NCBI GenBank assembly: GCA_034660995.1
Contig: JAYEKL010000070.1
Span: 1 to 12,219, forward strand
Length of the DNA stretch: 12,219 nucleotides
Source: JAYEKL01 sp034660995
GTDB taxonomy: Bacteria > Patescibacteriota > Minisyncoccia > JAHIHE01 > JAGLIN01
Reading direction: 5' to 3'
Shown: positions 1 to 7,250 of the stretch, piece after piece
Layout of the letters: the number at the start of each line of letters is the position of its first letter
Numbering within the stretch: the stretch's first letter is position 1
The notes under the pieces: generated by a model
Told to the model about the DNA's origin: nothing
Database searches by the model: none
Seen by the model: only the letters and a program-made list of their open reading frames with translations
Program-made: the position numbers and the translations under genes

Positions 1-95
1 TTTTGTAGTTATTAAAATTTTTAGAATCTATGTGTTTTTTAGCTGGCGCATAAGTTTTGAACTTAGAGATTGATATTTTGTTTAAATTAGCTTTA

Positions 96-104
96 TGCTA
101 TAAT
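96..104 (+). promoter_or_regulatory. Extended -10 promoter for the 302-aa gene
   Basis: TG at 96-97, one base, then a consensus TATAAT at 99-104: an extended -10 element. No good -35 hexamer lies at 17 bp; TTGATA at 70-75 is too far upstream (23 bp). Transcription would start near 111 and give a leader of about 70 nt before the ATG at 180. The surrounding string TATGCTATAATAAAAC recurs ahead of ppsA. Confidence 0.6.
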
Positions 105-179
105 AAAACTATTAAAAAAGAATAATTTTCTGAATAAAAAAGAACTTTTAGAGAGATTTTATAAGATAAGTTTCAGATT

Positions 180-1088
180 ATGAAAAATATTGAAACTGGA
201 TATTTAGAATCAGAGACATCTCAGATTGCCAAATTAGTGTCTTCCGAAACATCTCTTGAGGATCGTTTAGAAGCGGTAAGGGAAATTTTTCCCGCTGAGA
301 GGAAGGAACAGATTCGTCTATCTGCCGATTGTGATAAACACAATCGTCCAGTTTCTTATTTTAGATCTATGAGTTATGAGGAGCTGGGAAATTTATTATA
401 CAGAAAGGAAATTGCACCATCAGATAGACCAGATATTGAAGAACGGTTTCAAAAAAATATTCAAAGTATTCAAAATGTTATTAAAGAAACAATAGATAGA
501 TTGCCAGACGATATTCAAAAAAAAATATCATCAGAAGTACAATTTTTATTTGACAATTTCACTTTAGAAAATTTTACTTCATTTGTGCAGACAAAGTTAC
601 CAAAAGGAGATTTTATTGGACTTCATATTTCTAAAGCGGAAATTTGGGGAAATGTTATGGGATTAATGTCTATTTCAGTTGGCGCGCCGGCTCTACCACC
701 CCTTGATCCTCCTAATGGTATGCCTGTAGTTGAGATGGTAATTCCAGCAGAGGATATTGTTGTATATCCATTGTCAGACCGTTACTCTTTTCTTGAAATG
801 TCAAAAGAGGCTGGAGTAAAAAAGATGCAAGCTGATTGGATCGTTGATGTTTATCAGGGAGAGGAAGACTTTGTAGAACGTTTTGTTAATAATCCCGACT
901 ATCCTCTTAAAAATTTTTATGGTCGGATAGAAACAGATGAAGGAACAAAAAATAACTATAGCGCTTACTTAGCTTTACAAGACTGGAAAATAGCTGAGTC
1001 TATAAGTGATTTTATACCAAAAAGTAAATTATCTGAAATTGATGAGAAAACAGCAAATTTAGATAAACCTTTAATTAAATCTAACTAA
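180..1088 (+). CDS. Unrecognised 302-aa protein
   Basis: I do not recognise this protein. It is soluble-looking, with no signal peptide or membrane segment, and has an acidic, charged N-terminal part (residues 1-120, probably helical). A more conserved-looking centre follows (about 140-195), with a GDFIGLHISKAEIWG stretch and a proline-rich loop (APALPPLDPPNGMP). The C-terminal part is mixed, with aromatic residues. The start at 180 is the first ATG after an extended -10 promoter at 96-104; there is no Shine-Dalgarno sequence close to it. The stop codon at 1086-1088 lies inside a short stretch that resembles the leader of ppsA, so this gene may have been the neighbour of an older ppsA copy. 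Codon use and AT content look like those of the rest of the window. No function is proposed. Confidence 0.8.
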   Translation: MKNIETGYLESETSQIAKLVSSETSLEDRLEAVREIFPAERKEQIRLSADCDKHNRPVSYFRSMSYEELGNLLYRKEIAPSDRPDIEERFQKNIQSIQNVIKETIDRLPDDIQKKISSEVQFLFDNFTLENFTSFVQTKLPKGDFIGLHISKAEIWGNVMGLMSISVGAPALPPLDPPNGMPVVEMVIPAEDIVVYPLSDRYSFLEMSKEAGVKKMQADWIVDVYQGEEDFVERFVNNPDYPLKNFYGRIETDEGTKNNYSAYLALQDWKIAESISDFIPKSKLSEIDEKTANLDKPLIKSN

Positions 1089-1134
1089 AACCAAAAAAAT
1101 TAAAAAGAGAACACAAAAAATATTCCTTGGCTTA
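1081..1134 (+). pseudogene. Remnant of a ppsA leader and start region
   Basis: Positions 1087-1120 match 3511-3544, the leader and first codons of the intact ppsA, at 32 of 34 bases. A looser match continues to about 1134 (TCC, TTGG and TT blocks with one-base gaps), and CTAAC upstream also matches. The ppsA start codon is ATT here (1099-1101) and the frame is lost soon afterwards. I read it as the 5' stub of a former ppsA copy. The stretch is A-rich, which raises the chance of fortuitous similarity, but the shared ACC and AGAACACA blocks argue against pure coincidence. Confidence 0.45.
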
Positions 1135-1172
1135 AAGACACGAACAAATGCTTCTGATTTTATAATTTGGCG

Positions 1173-1201
1173 TTGATAAATATGGATTGCCATGCTATTA
1201 T
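1173..1201 (+). promoter_or_regulatory. Strong promoter for the DUF234-type ATPase
   Basis: TTGATA at 1173-1178, a 17-bp spacer and TATTAT at 1196-1201, with TG at 1193-1194 making an extended -10. Transcription would start near 1208. This lies inside the N-terminal extension that an ATG at 1187 would give, so it decides the start in favour of the ATG at 1241. Confidence 0.65.
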
Positions 1202-1240
1202 AGTAGTAAATATAACCGTTATAAATATTACTATTTGTTT

Positions 1241-2683
1241 ATGAAGTTCTATAATAGAGAAAAAGAAATAAAAATAATCAATGAAATTGTAAAGAAAAGC
1301 AAAAAAAGCGGACAGTTGATTGTGTTGCAGGGAAAGAGAAGGGTTGGCAAGACAGCTTTAATTCTTCATACTTTTAAAAAACAGAATTTCCTTTATTTTT
1401 TCGTTAGCAAGAAAACAGAGAAAGAATTACTGGATGATTTTAAAGAAGAAATCAGCAAAAAATTAGATTTGCCGTATTTAGGCGAATTTAAAAGTTTAAA
1501 GCATCTATTGGAATTTTTGTTTGATTATAGCAAGAAAAATAATTTAATTGTTGTTTTTGACGAGTTTCAAAATTTTAAAATAATCAATCCTTCTCTTTTT
1601 TCGGACTTGCAGAAATTTTGGGACTTAAATAAAGACAAAAGCAAGATTGCCATATTCTGCATTGGTTCAATGTTTACTCTGATCAAAAAAATTTTTACTT
1701 CTTCAAAGGAGCCGTTATACGACAGAGCTAATAAAATTATAGAACTTAAACCTTTTGATTTAAAAATCCAGCAGACTGTTTTAAAAGATTTTAAATTATT
1801 GTCTCCCAAGAATTTTTTAGTTTTCTATTCGTTTTTTAACGGAATGCCGAAATATTTTGAATTGATAGAAGATAATGATTTAAGAGGTAAGGATGTAAAG
1901 CAAATTATTAAAAAGTTGTTTTGCGAAGAAGATGCTTATTTAATCAAAGAAGGCAAAAATATTTTAATTGAAGAATTCGGTAGATCTTATGAGAAATACT
2001 TTTCAGTTTTAACGGCTATTGCTCTGGGAAAAACAACTAAAAACGAGATATATAATTATACTGGCATAAATATAAATTCTTTGGGGGTTTTACTAAAAAC
2101 GCTGGAGGATTTTTATGAAATCGTAGAAAGAAAGACTCCTGTTTTAGAAAAAAAGGCAAGTTCCAAATTAAGTTCGTATAAAATTAAAGATGAATTTTTA
2201 TCTTTTTGGTTTCGCTATATTTACAAAAAAAATTATTTGATAGAAATAAAAAATTGGCAAGCGATGTTTAATTATATTGATAAAGATCTGGATAATTATT
2301 TAGGATTTAAGTTTGAAAATTTAGTCAGAGATTATTTGATAGAACAAAATAATAGCAAAAATAATATTTTTGATTTTGAGCAAATCGGCTCTTTCTGGAA
2401 AAGACCTGATTTGTCCGGCGATAATAAGGAGATAGATATCGTAGCGGTTAGTAAAGAAAGTAAAACAGCGCTGATTGGCGAATGTAAATTGAATTTTAGT
2501 AAAGTGGATCAAAGCTTGGTTGATAATTTAATTAGAAAAAGCAAATTTGTTTCTAAGCTGAAAAATTATAAAAAAGTTTTTTATATTTTTACCGTTGAAG
2601 AATTGCCGAAAGAAAAAAAGAAAATTCTGGCGAAAAATGATTTTAAGTTTTTATCGCTGGAGAATGTGTTGAAGAAATTATAA
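1241..2683 (+). CDS. AAA ATPase, ATPase_2/DUF234 type, with PD-(D/E)XK-like C-terminus
   Basis: A 480-aa member of the archaeal-type ATPase family (Pfam ATPase_2 followed by DUF234). Walker A GKRRVGKT is at residues 31-38, and Walker B ends in DE at 107-108 (VVFDEFQ). A lid/winged-helix region covers roughly 240-340 (a SYKIKDEFLSFWFRYI block is typical). The C-terminal part carries EID with D399, then GECK with E414 and K416. That D-x14-E-x-K spacing is a PD-(D/E)XK-like nuclease signature with its residues intact. The cellular role of the family is unknown; mobile-element or defence roles are only suggested. An in-frame ATG at 1187 would add 18 Tyr/Lys-rich residues, but it sits upstream of a good -10 box, so 1241 is chosen. 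The gene stands alone between a ppsA remnant and an 839-bp repeat-filled spacer, and it pairs with the DUF4143 ATPase on the other side of ppsA. Confidence 0.9.
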   Translation: MKFYNREKEIKIINEIVKKSKKSGQLIVLQGKRRVGKTALILHTFKKQNFLYFFVSKKTEKELLDDFKEEISKKLDLPYLGEFKSLKHLLEFLFDYSKKNNLIVVFDEFQNFKIINPSLFSDLQKFWDLNKDKSKIAIFCIGSMFTLIKKIFTSSKEPLYDRANKIIELKPFDLKIQQTVLKDFKLLSPKNFLVFYSFFNGMPKYFELIEDNDLRGKDVKQIIKKLFCEEDAYLIKEGKNILIEEFGRSYEKYFSVLTAIALGKTTKNEIYNYTGININSLGVLLKTLEDFYEIVERKTPVLEKKASSKLSSYKIKDEFLSFWFRYIYKKNYLIEIKNWQAMFNYIDKDLDNYLGFKFENLVRDYLIEQNNSKNNIFDFEQIGSFWKRPDLSGDNKEIDIVAVSKESKTALIGECKLNFSKVDQSLVDNLIRKSKFVSKLKNYKKVFYIFTVEELPKEKKKILAKNDFKFLSLENVLKKL

Positions 2684-2798
2684 ATTTCTCGTGAAACAGT
2701 TCTGGTGTTTCCTAAGCAAATAAAAAATATTTAGACATTCTGCCTTTATTAATAACATAAAGCGATGAGATAAAAATTGTTGAAGTTTCAAAACAAAA

Positions 2799-2831
2799 GG
2801 AACTGTTTACAAAACATTACTGTCTGAAACC
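2799..2831 (+). repeat. Outer inverted repeat, left copy (GGAACTGTTT family)
   Basis: Reverse complement of 3178-3210 with about 6 mismatches in 33 bp. Its first 18 bases, GGAACTGTTTACAAAACA, recur exactly at 8075-8092. It belongs to the palindromic family also found at 7965-7995, 8074-8100 and 8253-8283. Confidence 0.65.
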
Positions 2832-2902
2832 TTGTAAAAACAGCTTGTTTTAATGTAAACTTGAAGTAGAAAACTATCAGAATTTATACATCTGTCCCGC
2901 AT

Positions 2903-2930
2903 TGTCATTCCCGCGGAGGCGGGAATCCAG
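2903..2930 (+). repeat. REP-like palindrome (TGTCATTCCCGC type)
   Basis: TGTCATTCCCGC at 2903-2914. Inside it, ATTCCCGC (2907-2914), loop GGAG and GCGGGAAT (2919-2926) form a perfect 8-bp stem, followed by CCAG. An inverted partner ends at 3094. Elements of this look (TGTCATTCCCGC...GCGGGAATCCAG) are widespread extragenic repeats in bacteria. Confidence 0.7.
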
Positions 2931-3039
2931 GTGAAGTTTCATCAATCATTATTTTAAAATAGATGTTCCGCGAACAAATTAGCTATAATATTAGCTAATA
3001 CTTCAACGGTTATAATAATATTTTGAAGACTGAAGATAT

Positions 3040-3094
3040 TGCGTCTGGATTTTTGCCGGAGTTTATCCCTGTGGAGGCAGGGGCGGGAATGACA
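3040..3094 (-). repeat. REP-like palindrome, inverted and degenerate partner
   Basis: Reads CTGGATT near 3043, then a degenerate stem, and ends GCGGGAATGACA at 3083-3094, the exact complement of 2903-2914. The two copies face each other across about 190 bp, which may be one composite element. Confidence 0.55.
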
Positions 3095-3177
3095 GTACGC
3101 TGGTGTATGATTTGTAGAATTGGCAGATTTTATATCGTTGTTAGCGTTATAAACCTTTTATTAAAAAACTATCAGAA

Positions 3178-3210
3178 GGTTTCGGACAGTAGTGTTTATA
3201 AAATAGTTCC
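3178..3210 (-). repeat. Outer inverted repeat, right copy (GGAACTGTTT family)
   Basis: Partner of 2799-2831. It continues into CGCGAGGAG, much as 8088-8107 continues into CGCGAAGAG, so the repeat unit includes a GC-rich tail. Confidence 0.6.
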
Positions 3211-3256
3211 CGCGAGGAGAACACAATTGTCAATATCTTGCGTTAAAACCTTGCTT

Positions 3257-3388
3257 GTTGGCTCCACTCTCCTGAGTGGAGCTATTTGTTCATACGACAA
3301 GCCGTCTATATCCAATCGCTAATTAATTGCTGATAGGATTATTTTGCGCAGTTTAACAACAGACTCTAGTCAGGAAACTGGAGCCAAC
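3257..3388. repeat. 132-bp element bounded by GTTGGCTCCA inverted repeats
   Basis: GTTGGCTCCA (3257-3266) and TGGAGCCAAC (3379-3388) are perfect 10-bp inverted repeats. Near the left end, GCTCCACTC (3261-3269), loop TCCT and GAGTGGAGC (3274-3282) form a perfect 9-bp hairpin. The same GTTGGCTCCA string starts the palindrome at 7376. No coding potential. Confidence 0.6.
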
Positions 3389-3468
3389 GAATAAAATAAA
3401 TATATTTTGGGTCAAGCTAACTAAAATTAATAGCAAGGCTCTTTTTATTTTTATTTAGAGTAATTCTA

Positions 3469-3477
3469 TGCTATAAT
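3469..3477 (+). promoter_or_regulatory. Extended -10 promoter for ppsA
   Basis: TG at 3469-3470, C, then consensus TATAAT at 3472-3477; no clear -35. The expected transcription start near 3484 gives a leader of about 39 nt that is A-rich and lacks a Shine-Dalgarno motif. The string TATGCTATAATAAAAC is shared with the promoter at 96-104. Confidence 0.6.
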
Positions 3478-3522
3478 AAAACCATAATAAATCAATTTTA
3501 AAACACTAACAAAACCAAAAAA

Positions 3523-5916
3523 ATGAAAAACAGAACACAAAAAAACATCCTCTGGTTTGAGGAGGTGACTAATAAAGATGTCGGATTAGTCGGCGGGAAA
3601 AATGCCTCGCTGGGGGAAATGTATCAAAAATTGACTAAGAAAAAAGTGAACATTCCGAACGGATTCGCTTTGACGGCGTATGCTTATCGGGATTTTATGA
3701 AAGAGTCAGGATTGATGAGCGAAATAAAAGAAATTTTAAGTGACCTTGATACGCATAATATTAGAAATCTTTCTGAAAGAGGAGAAAAAGTCAGACAGGC
3801 GATTATGTCTGCAAAGTTTCCTGAACATTTAAGTGATGAAATTGCTAAAGCTTACAAGGAGATGGAAAAGATGTATGGGGAAAATGTTGATACAGCGGTA
3901 AGATCAAGCGCGACAGCGGAGGATTTGCCAGACGCTTCTTTCGCGGGACAGCAGGATACCTATTTAAATATAAAAGGAGTTCATAATGTTGTTTATGCTA
4001 CTCATCAATGTATCGCCTCGCTTTTTACAAATCGCGCTATTTCATATCGTGAAGACAAGGGATTTGATCATTTTACAATCGCGCTTTCAGTTGGCATTCA
4101 AAAAATGGTTCGTAGCGATCGGGCAATTAGCGGGGTGATGTTTTCTATTGATACGGAGTCTGGATTTCGTGACGCAGTTTTGATAAATGCTGCTTATGGA
4201 CTTGGCGAAAATATTGTTCAGGGAAAAGTTACACCTGATGAATTTTATGTTTTTCAACCAACACTTAAAAAAGGATTTAAGCCGATTATAGAAAAAAGGC
4301 TTGGATCAAAAGCGTTGAGATTAATTTATAGCGAGGAAGGAAAGTCGCCTATAAAAAATATTCCAGTTTCAAAAGAAGATAGAAAGAAATTTTGTATTAC
4401 GGAAAAAGAAGTTTTGAAACTCGCGGAGTGGGCAACAATTATTGAAGAACATTATAAGAGACCAATGGATATGGAGTGGGCAAAAGATGGGGTGACAGGA
4501 AAATTATTTATTGTTCAGGCTCGTCCAGAAACAGCGCAAAGCGTGAGAGATGTGAATGTTTTGGAAGAATATATAATTGGCAAAAAAAGCAGGATTCTTT
4601 GTTCAGGCGCAAGTGTGGGCTATAAAATTGGCAAAGGAAAGGTTAATCTTATTAAAGATGTAAGCGGTATTGAAGATTTTAAAAAAGGAGAAGTTTTAGT
4701 GACAGAAATGACCGATCCAGATTGGGAGCCGATTATGAAAATTGCTTCGGCGATCGTAACGAACTCTGGCGGACGAACTTGTCATGCGGCAATTGTTTCT
4801 CGGGAGTTGGGAATTCCTTGTGTTGTCGGAACAAAAATTTGTACAGAAGTCATTAAAAATGGAAAAGACGTGACTGTAAGTTGCGCAGAGGGCGAGGAAG
4901 GATATGTTTATGAAGGATTGCTTAATTTTGAGGTCAAGAAAACAAATATTGGTAAGATCAAAAAGCCGAAAGTAAAAGTAATGATGAATCTTGCTGAGCC
5001 GGATCAAGCGTTTACGCAGTCGTTTATTCCAAACGATGGGGTGGGGTTAGCAAGAGAAGAGTTTATTATAAACAATACAATAAAAGTTCATCCGTTAGCA
5101 TTGATGGCTCTGGATAAGAAAATAAAAGGTGTTGTAATTGACAGGAAAACTGTGAGCAAAATACATCAGATTACCAATGGTTATAAAACTAAAACTGAAT
5201 TTTTTATTGATAAGTTGGCGCAAGGGATTGGAAAATTGGGAGCTGCTTTTTATCCAAAAGATGTTATTGTAAGATTTTCTGATTTCAAAAGTAATGAGTA
5301 TGCTAACTTAATCGGCGGGAAATATTTTGAGCCGAGCGAAGAAAATCCAATGATCGGTTGGCGAGGCGCTTCAAGATATTATGACGATAAATACAGAGAG
5401 GCGTTTAAAATGGAATGTAAAGCGATTAAAAAAGTGCGTGAGGAATTCGGGCTGACGAATGTTATTGTGATGGTACCATTCTGTCGAACAGTAGAAGAAG
5501 GCAAGAAAGTTTTAGCGGTAATGAAAGAAGCGGGATTAGAACGAGGGAAAAATAAATTGCGAGTTTATGTAATGGCGGAAATTCCATCAAATATTCTTTT
5601 AGTTGATGAGTTTGCTAAGATCTTTGATGGTTTCTCAATTGGTAGTAACGATCTAACTCAGTTAACTCTTGGAATTGATAGAGATAATGGGAATTTATCT
5701 CATATTGCCAATGAGAAAAACGAAGCGGTAAAAATACTAATTAGACAACTTATCAAAGGTGCTCATAAAAGAAAAAGGAAAGTAGGCATTTGCGGACAAG
5801 CGCCATCAGATTTTCCAGATTTCGCCAAATTTGTTGTCAAAGAAGGAATTGATAGTATTTCTTTAACATCTGATACGGTTTTGAAAACGATGATTTATTT
5901 GGGGAAGAAGAAATAG
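3523..5916 (+). CDS. ppsA: Phosphoenolpyruvate synthase (pyruvate, water dikinase)
   Basis: Makes PEP from pyruvate with ATP and water (AMP and phosphate released), a cytosolic entry to gluconeogenesis or PEP supply. At 797 aa it is full length (E. coli PpsA is 792). The N-terminal ATP-grasp/PPDK domain shows GGKNASLGEM near residue 24 and the TAVRSSATAEDLPDASFAGQ block near 125-145. The mobile phosphohistidine domain has GGRTCHAAIVSRELGIPC with the catalytic His at 421. The C-terminal TIM-barrel PEP-binding domain has GVGLAREEF, GSNDLTQLTLGIDRD and GICGQAPSD with the conserved Cys at 757. The start at 3523 fits the family, and its leader has no Shine-Dalgarno sequence. Near the end it reads SLTSDT where homologues I know have SLxPDT; the detached 3' copy at 7250-7318 keeps the proline. 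It is flanked on both sides by AAA ATPases and fragments of itself. Confidence 0.97.
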   Translation: MKNRTQKNILWFEEVTNKDVGLVGGKNASLGEMYQKLTKKKVNIPNGFALTAYAYRDFMKESGLMSEIKEILSDLDTHNIRNLSERGEKVRQAIMSAKFPEHLSDEIAKAYKEMEKMYGENVDTAVRSSATAEDLPDASFAGQQDTYLNIKGVHNVVYATHQCIASLFTNRAISYREDKGFDHFTIALSVGIQKMVRSDRAISGVMFSIDTESGFRDAVLINAAYGLGENIVQGKVTPDEFYVFQPTLKKGFKPIIEKRLGSKALRLIYSEEGKSPIKNIPVSKEDRKKFCITEKEVLKLAEWATIIEEHYKRPMDMEWAKDGVTGKLFIVQARPETAQSVRDVNVLEEYIIGKKSRILCSGASVGYKIGKGKVNLIKDVSGIEDFKKGEVLVTEMTDPDWEPIMKIASAIVTNSGGRTCHAAIVSRELGIPCVVGTKICTEVIKNGKDVTVSCAEGEEGYVYEGLLNFEVKKTNIGKIKKPKVKVMMNLAEPDQAFTQSFIPNDGVGLAREEFIINNTIKVHPLALMALDKKIKGVVIDRKTVSKIHQITNGYKTKTEFFIDKLAQGIGKLGAAFYPKDVIVRFSDFKSNEYANLIGGKYFEPSEENPMIGWRGASRYYDDKYREAFKMECKAIKKVREEFGLTNVIVMVPFCRTVEEGKKVLAVMKEAGLERGKNKLRVYVMAEIPSNILLVDEFAKIFDGFSIGSNDLTQLTLGIDRDNGNLSHIANEKNEAVKILIRQLIKGAHKRKRKVGICGQAPSDFPDFAKFVVKEGIDSISLTSDTVLKTMIYLGKKK

Positions 5917-5943
5917 ATATTGGATATTAAACATTAGGATATT
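5848..5943 (+). repeat. 96-bp direct repeat, copy 1 (3' end of intact ppsA plus trailer)
   Basis: Matches 7250-7345 at a constant offset of 1402 with 86 of 96 bases identical and no gaps. It covers the last 22 codons, the stop and 27 bases of trailer. Similarity stops at both ends, so the DUF4143 ATPase gene lies exactly between the two copies. Confidence 0.9.
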
Positions 5944-6012
5944 CCCGTCTCGTCAGAGTCTCTAATAGGGACTATAGAACCAGCGATATATTGATTTTTT
6001 CTAAAAACAAAA

Positions 6013-6050
6013 CTGGACAATTTTGGTAGTCCGTTGACAGAATTGTCCAG
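6013..6050. promoter_or_regulatory. 10-bp dyad around the promoter (candidate operator)
   Basis: CTGGACAATT (6013-6022) and AATTGTCCAG (6041-6050) are perfect inverted repeats 18 bp apart. The -35 box (6034-6039) lies between the arms, and the right arm fills the -35/-10 spacer. As it lies upstream of the predicted transcription start, a protein-binding operator is more likely than an mRNA hairpin. Confidence 0.5.
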
Positions 6051-6062
6051 ATGGTGTATATT
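6034..6062 (+). promoter_or_regulatory. Consensus promoter of the DUF4143 ATPase, probably giving a leaderless mRNA
   Basis: TTGACA at 6034-6039, a 17-bp spacer and TATATT at 6057-6062. Seven bases past the -10 is position 6069, the A of the ATG chosen as start, so the transcript may have no leader. The alternative ATG at 6051 lies upstream of the -10 and could not be translated from this promoter. Confidence 0.65.
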
Positions 6063-6068
6063 GACATT

Positions 6069-7250
6069 ATGATTAAAAGAAATATTACCAAAAAAATATT
6101 GGCATATTATAAGCAATATCCAATTATATCATTGATTGGTCCGAGACAGTCCGGAAAAACTACATTAGTGAAAAAGATTTTTCCAAAAAAGCCGTATGTT
6201 AATCTTGAAGATTTGGAGAATAGAGAATTTGCGCTGAATGATCCGAAAGGGTTTTTGTCACAGTACGAAAACGGCGCGATTATTGATGAAGCTCAAAGAG
6301 TTCCTGAGATAATATCGTATCTTCAAGTCGTGGTGGACGAGAAAAAGAAAAATGGTCTGTTTGTTTTAACAGGATCACAGAATTTTCTTTTGATGGAAAG
6401 TATTGGTCAATCGCTGGCGGGACGAACGGCAATTTTTAAGTTGCTTCCTTTTTCTTCGTCTGAATTATTTTCAGAAAAAGTAAAATTCAATAAAACTAAA
6501 ATAGATGACTTGTTGTTTAAAGGATTTTATCCGAAATTGTTTGATAAGAAAGTTGATACTGTTGGCTACTATACAAATTATATCCAAACTTATGTGGAAC
6601 GGGATGTGCGCTTGATAAAAAATATTTCCAATTTGAGCATATTCAAAAAGTTTTTAAATTTGTGCGCAGCAAGAACAGGTCAGCTGTTAAATATTTCCTC
6701 ATTAGCTGAAGATTGCGGTATAAACCAAAAAACAGCGCAATCTTGGCTGTCAGTTTTGGAAGCAAGTTTTATTATTTATTTATTGCGCCCGCATTATAAA
6801 AATTATAATAAGCGCGTCATCAAGATGCCGAAAATTTATTTTTACGATACCGGTCTTTTGTGTTCATTACTTGGACTAACAGACAAAAAACAGCTTAAAA
6901 ATCATTATTTAAAAGGAAGTATTTTTGAATCTTTTGTAATTTCAGAATTTATTAAATATAAATATAATCAAGGAGCAGAACCAAATGTTTATTTTTGGAG
7001 AGACAAAATCGGAAATGAAATTGATCTTCTAATTGAAACGCCAAATAAAATAATACCAATTGAAATAAAATCAGGGCAGACAATTAATAGTAATTATTTT
7101 AAAGGATTGAAATATTATAATAATTTATCGCAAGGCAGTGGCAAAAATTCTTATGTTGTCTATGGCGGTAATTTAAAACAGTCAAGAAGCGAAGCGAATG
7201 TTCTAAGCTGGGAATATTTACATAATAATATTGATAGAATATTAAAATAA
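6069..7250 (+). CDS. AAA ATPase with DUF4143 and PD-(D/E)XK-like C-terminus
   Basis: A 393-aa protein of the AAA (AAA_14-like) plus DUF4143 family. Walker A GPRQSGKTT is at 24-32, Walker B AIIDEAQ has D73/E74, and VLTGSQ serves as the sensor-1 region. A winged-helix part follows (LLNISSLAEDCGINQKTAQSW). The C-terminal domain has FESFVISEF, then NEID with D319 and IEIK with E332 and K334, the intact D-x12-E-x-K pattern of PD-(D/E)XK folds. The family is patchily distributed and of unknown function. A start at 6051 is possible but would put the -10 box inside the gene, so 6069 is preferred. The gene has its own promoter and a dyad, is separated from ppsA by 152 bp, and is bracketed by 96-bp direct repeats of the ppsA 3' end, which suggests it arrived as a unit. 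It is different from, not a copy of, the DUF234-type ATPase upstream. Confidence 0.92.
   Translation: MIKRNITKKILAYYKQYPIISLIGPRQSGKTTLVKKIFPKKPYVNLEDLENREFALNDPKGFLSQYENGAIIDEAQRVPEIISYLQVVVDEKKKNGLFVLTGSQNFLLMESIGQSLAGRTAIFKLLPFSSSELFSEKVKFNKTKIDDLLFKGFYPKLFDKKVDTVGYYTNYIQTYVERDVRLIKNISNLSIFKKFLNLCAARTGQLLNISSLAEDCGINQKTAQSWLSVLEASFIIYLLRPHYKNYNKRVIKMPKIYFYDTGLLCSLLGLTDKKQLKNHYLKGSIFESFVISEFIKYKYNQGAEPNVYFWRDKIGNEIDLLIETPNKIIPIEIKSGQTINSNYFKGLKYYNNLSQGSGKNSYVVYGGNLKQSRSEANVLSWEYLHNNIDRILK

Larger units (their letters stand above)
2684..3522. other. 839-bp spacer filled with short repeats, no convincing gene
   Basis: Nested inverted repeats (2799-2831 with 3178-3210; 2903-2914 with 3083-3094; 3257-3266 with 3379-3388), several small hairpins and the ppsA promoter. 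The only long open frame (3023-3322) starts at TTG and reads through repeat copies, so I do not call it. Confidence 0.7.

Noticed and set aside
1187..1240. Upstream ATG adding 18 residues to the DUF234 ATPase
   Set aside because: The extra residues lie upstream of or within a good -10 box and are low-complexity Tyr/Lys; homologues of this kind start at the FYNREKE motif.
3023..3322. Open frame of 99 codons in the ppsA upstream spacer
   Set aside because: It starts at TTG, reads through REP-like repeats (giving the typical translated-repeat string GAGAGMTV) and the hairpin at 3261-3282, and has no family features.
4696..5007. Minus-strand frame inside ppsA, and similar minus-strand frames at 1567-1809, 2321-2512, 8859-9065, 10437-10754 and 11707-11961
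   Set aside because: All lie opposite well-supported genes and their products have no recognisable features.
5957..5973. Hairpin AGTCTCT-AAT-AGGGACT after ppsA as a terminator
   Set aside because: The stem is short with a G-T pair, and the T-run is about 20 bases further on; not a convincing intrinsic terminator.
6051..6068. Upstream ATG adding 6 residues to the DUF4143 ATPase
   Set aside because: It overlaps the right arm boundary of the dyad and the -10 box TATATT, so it would not be on the transcript.
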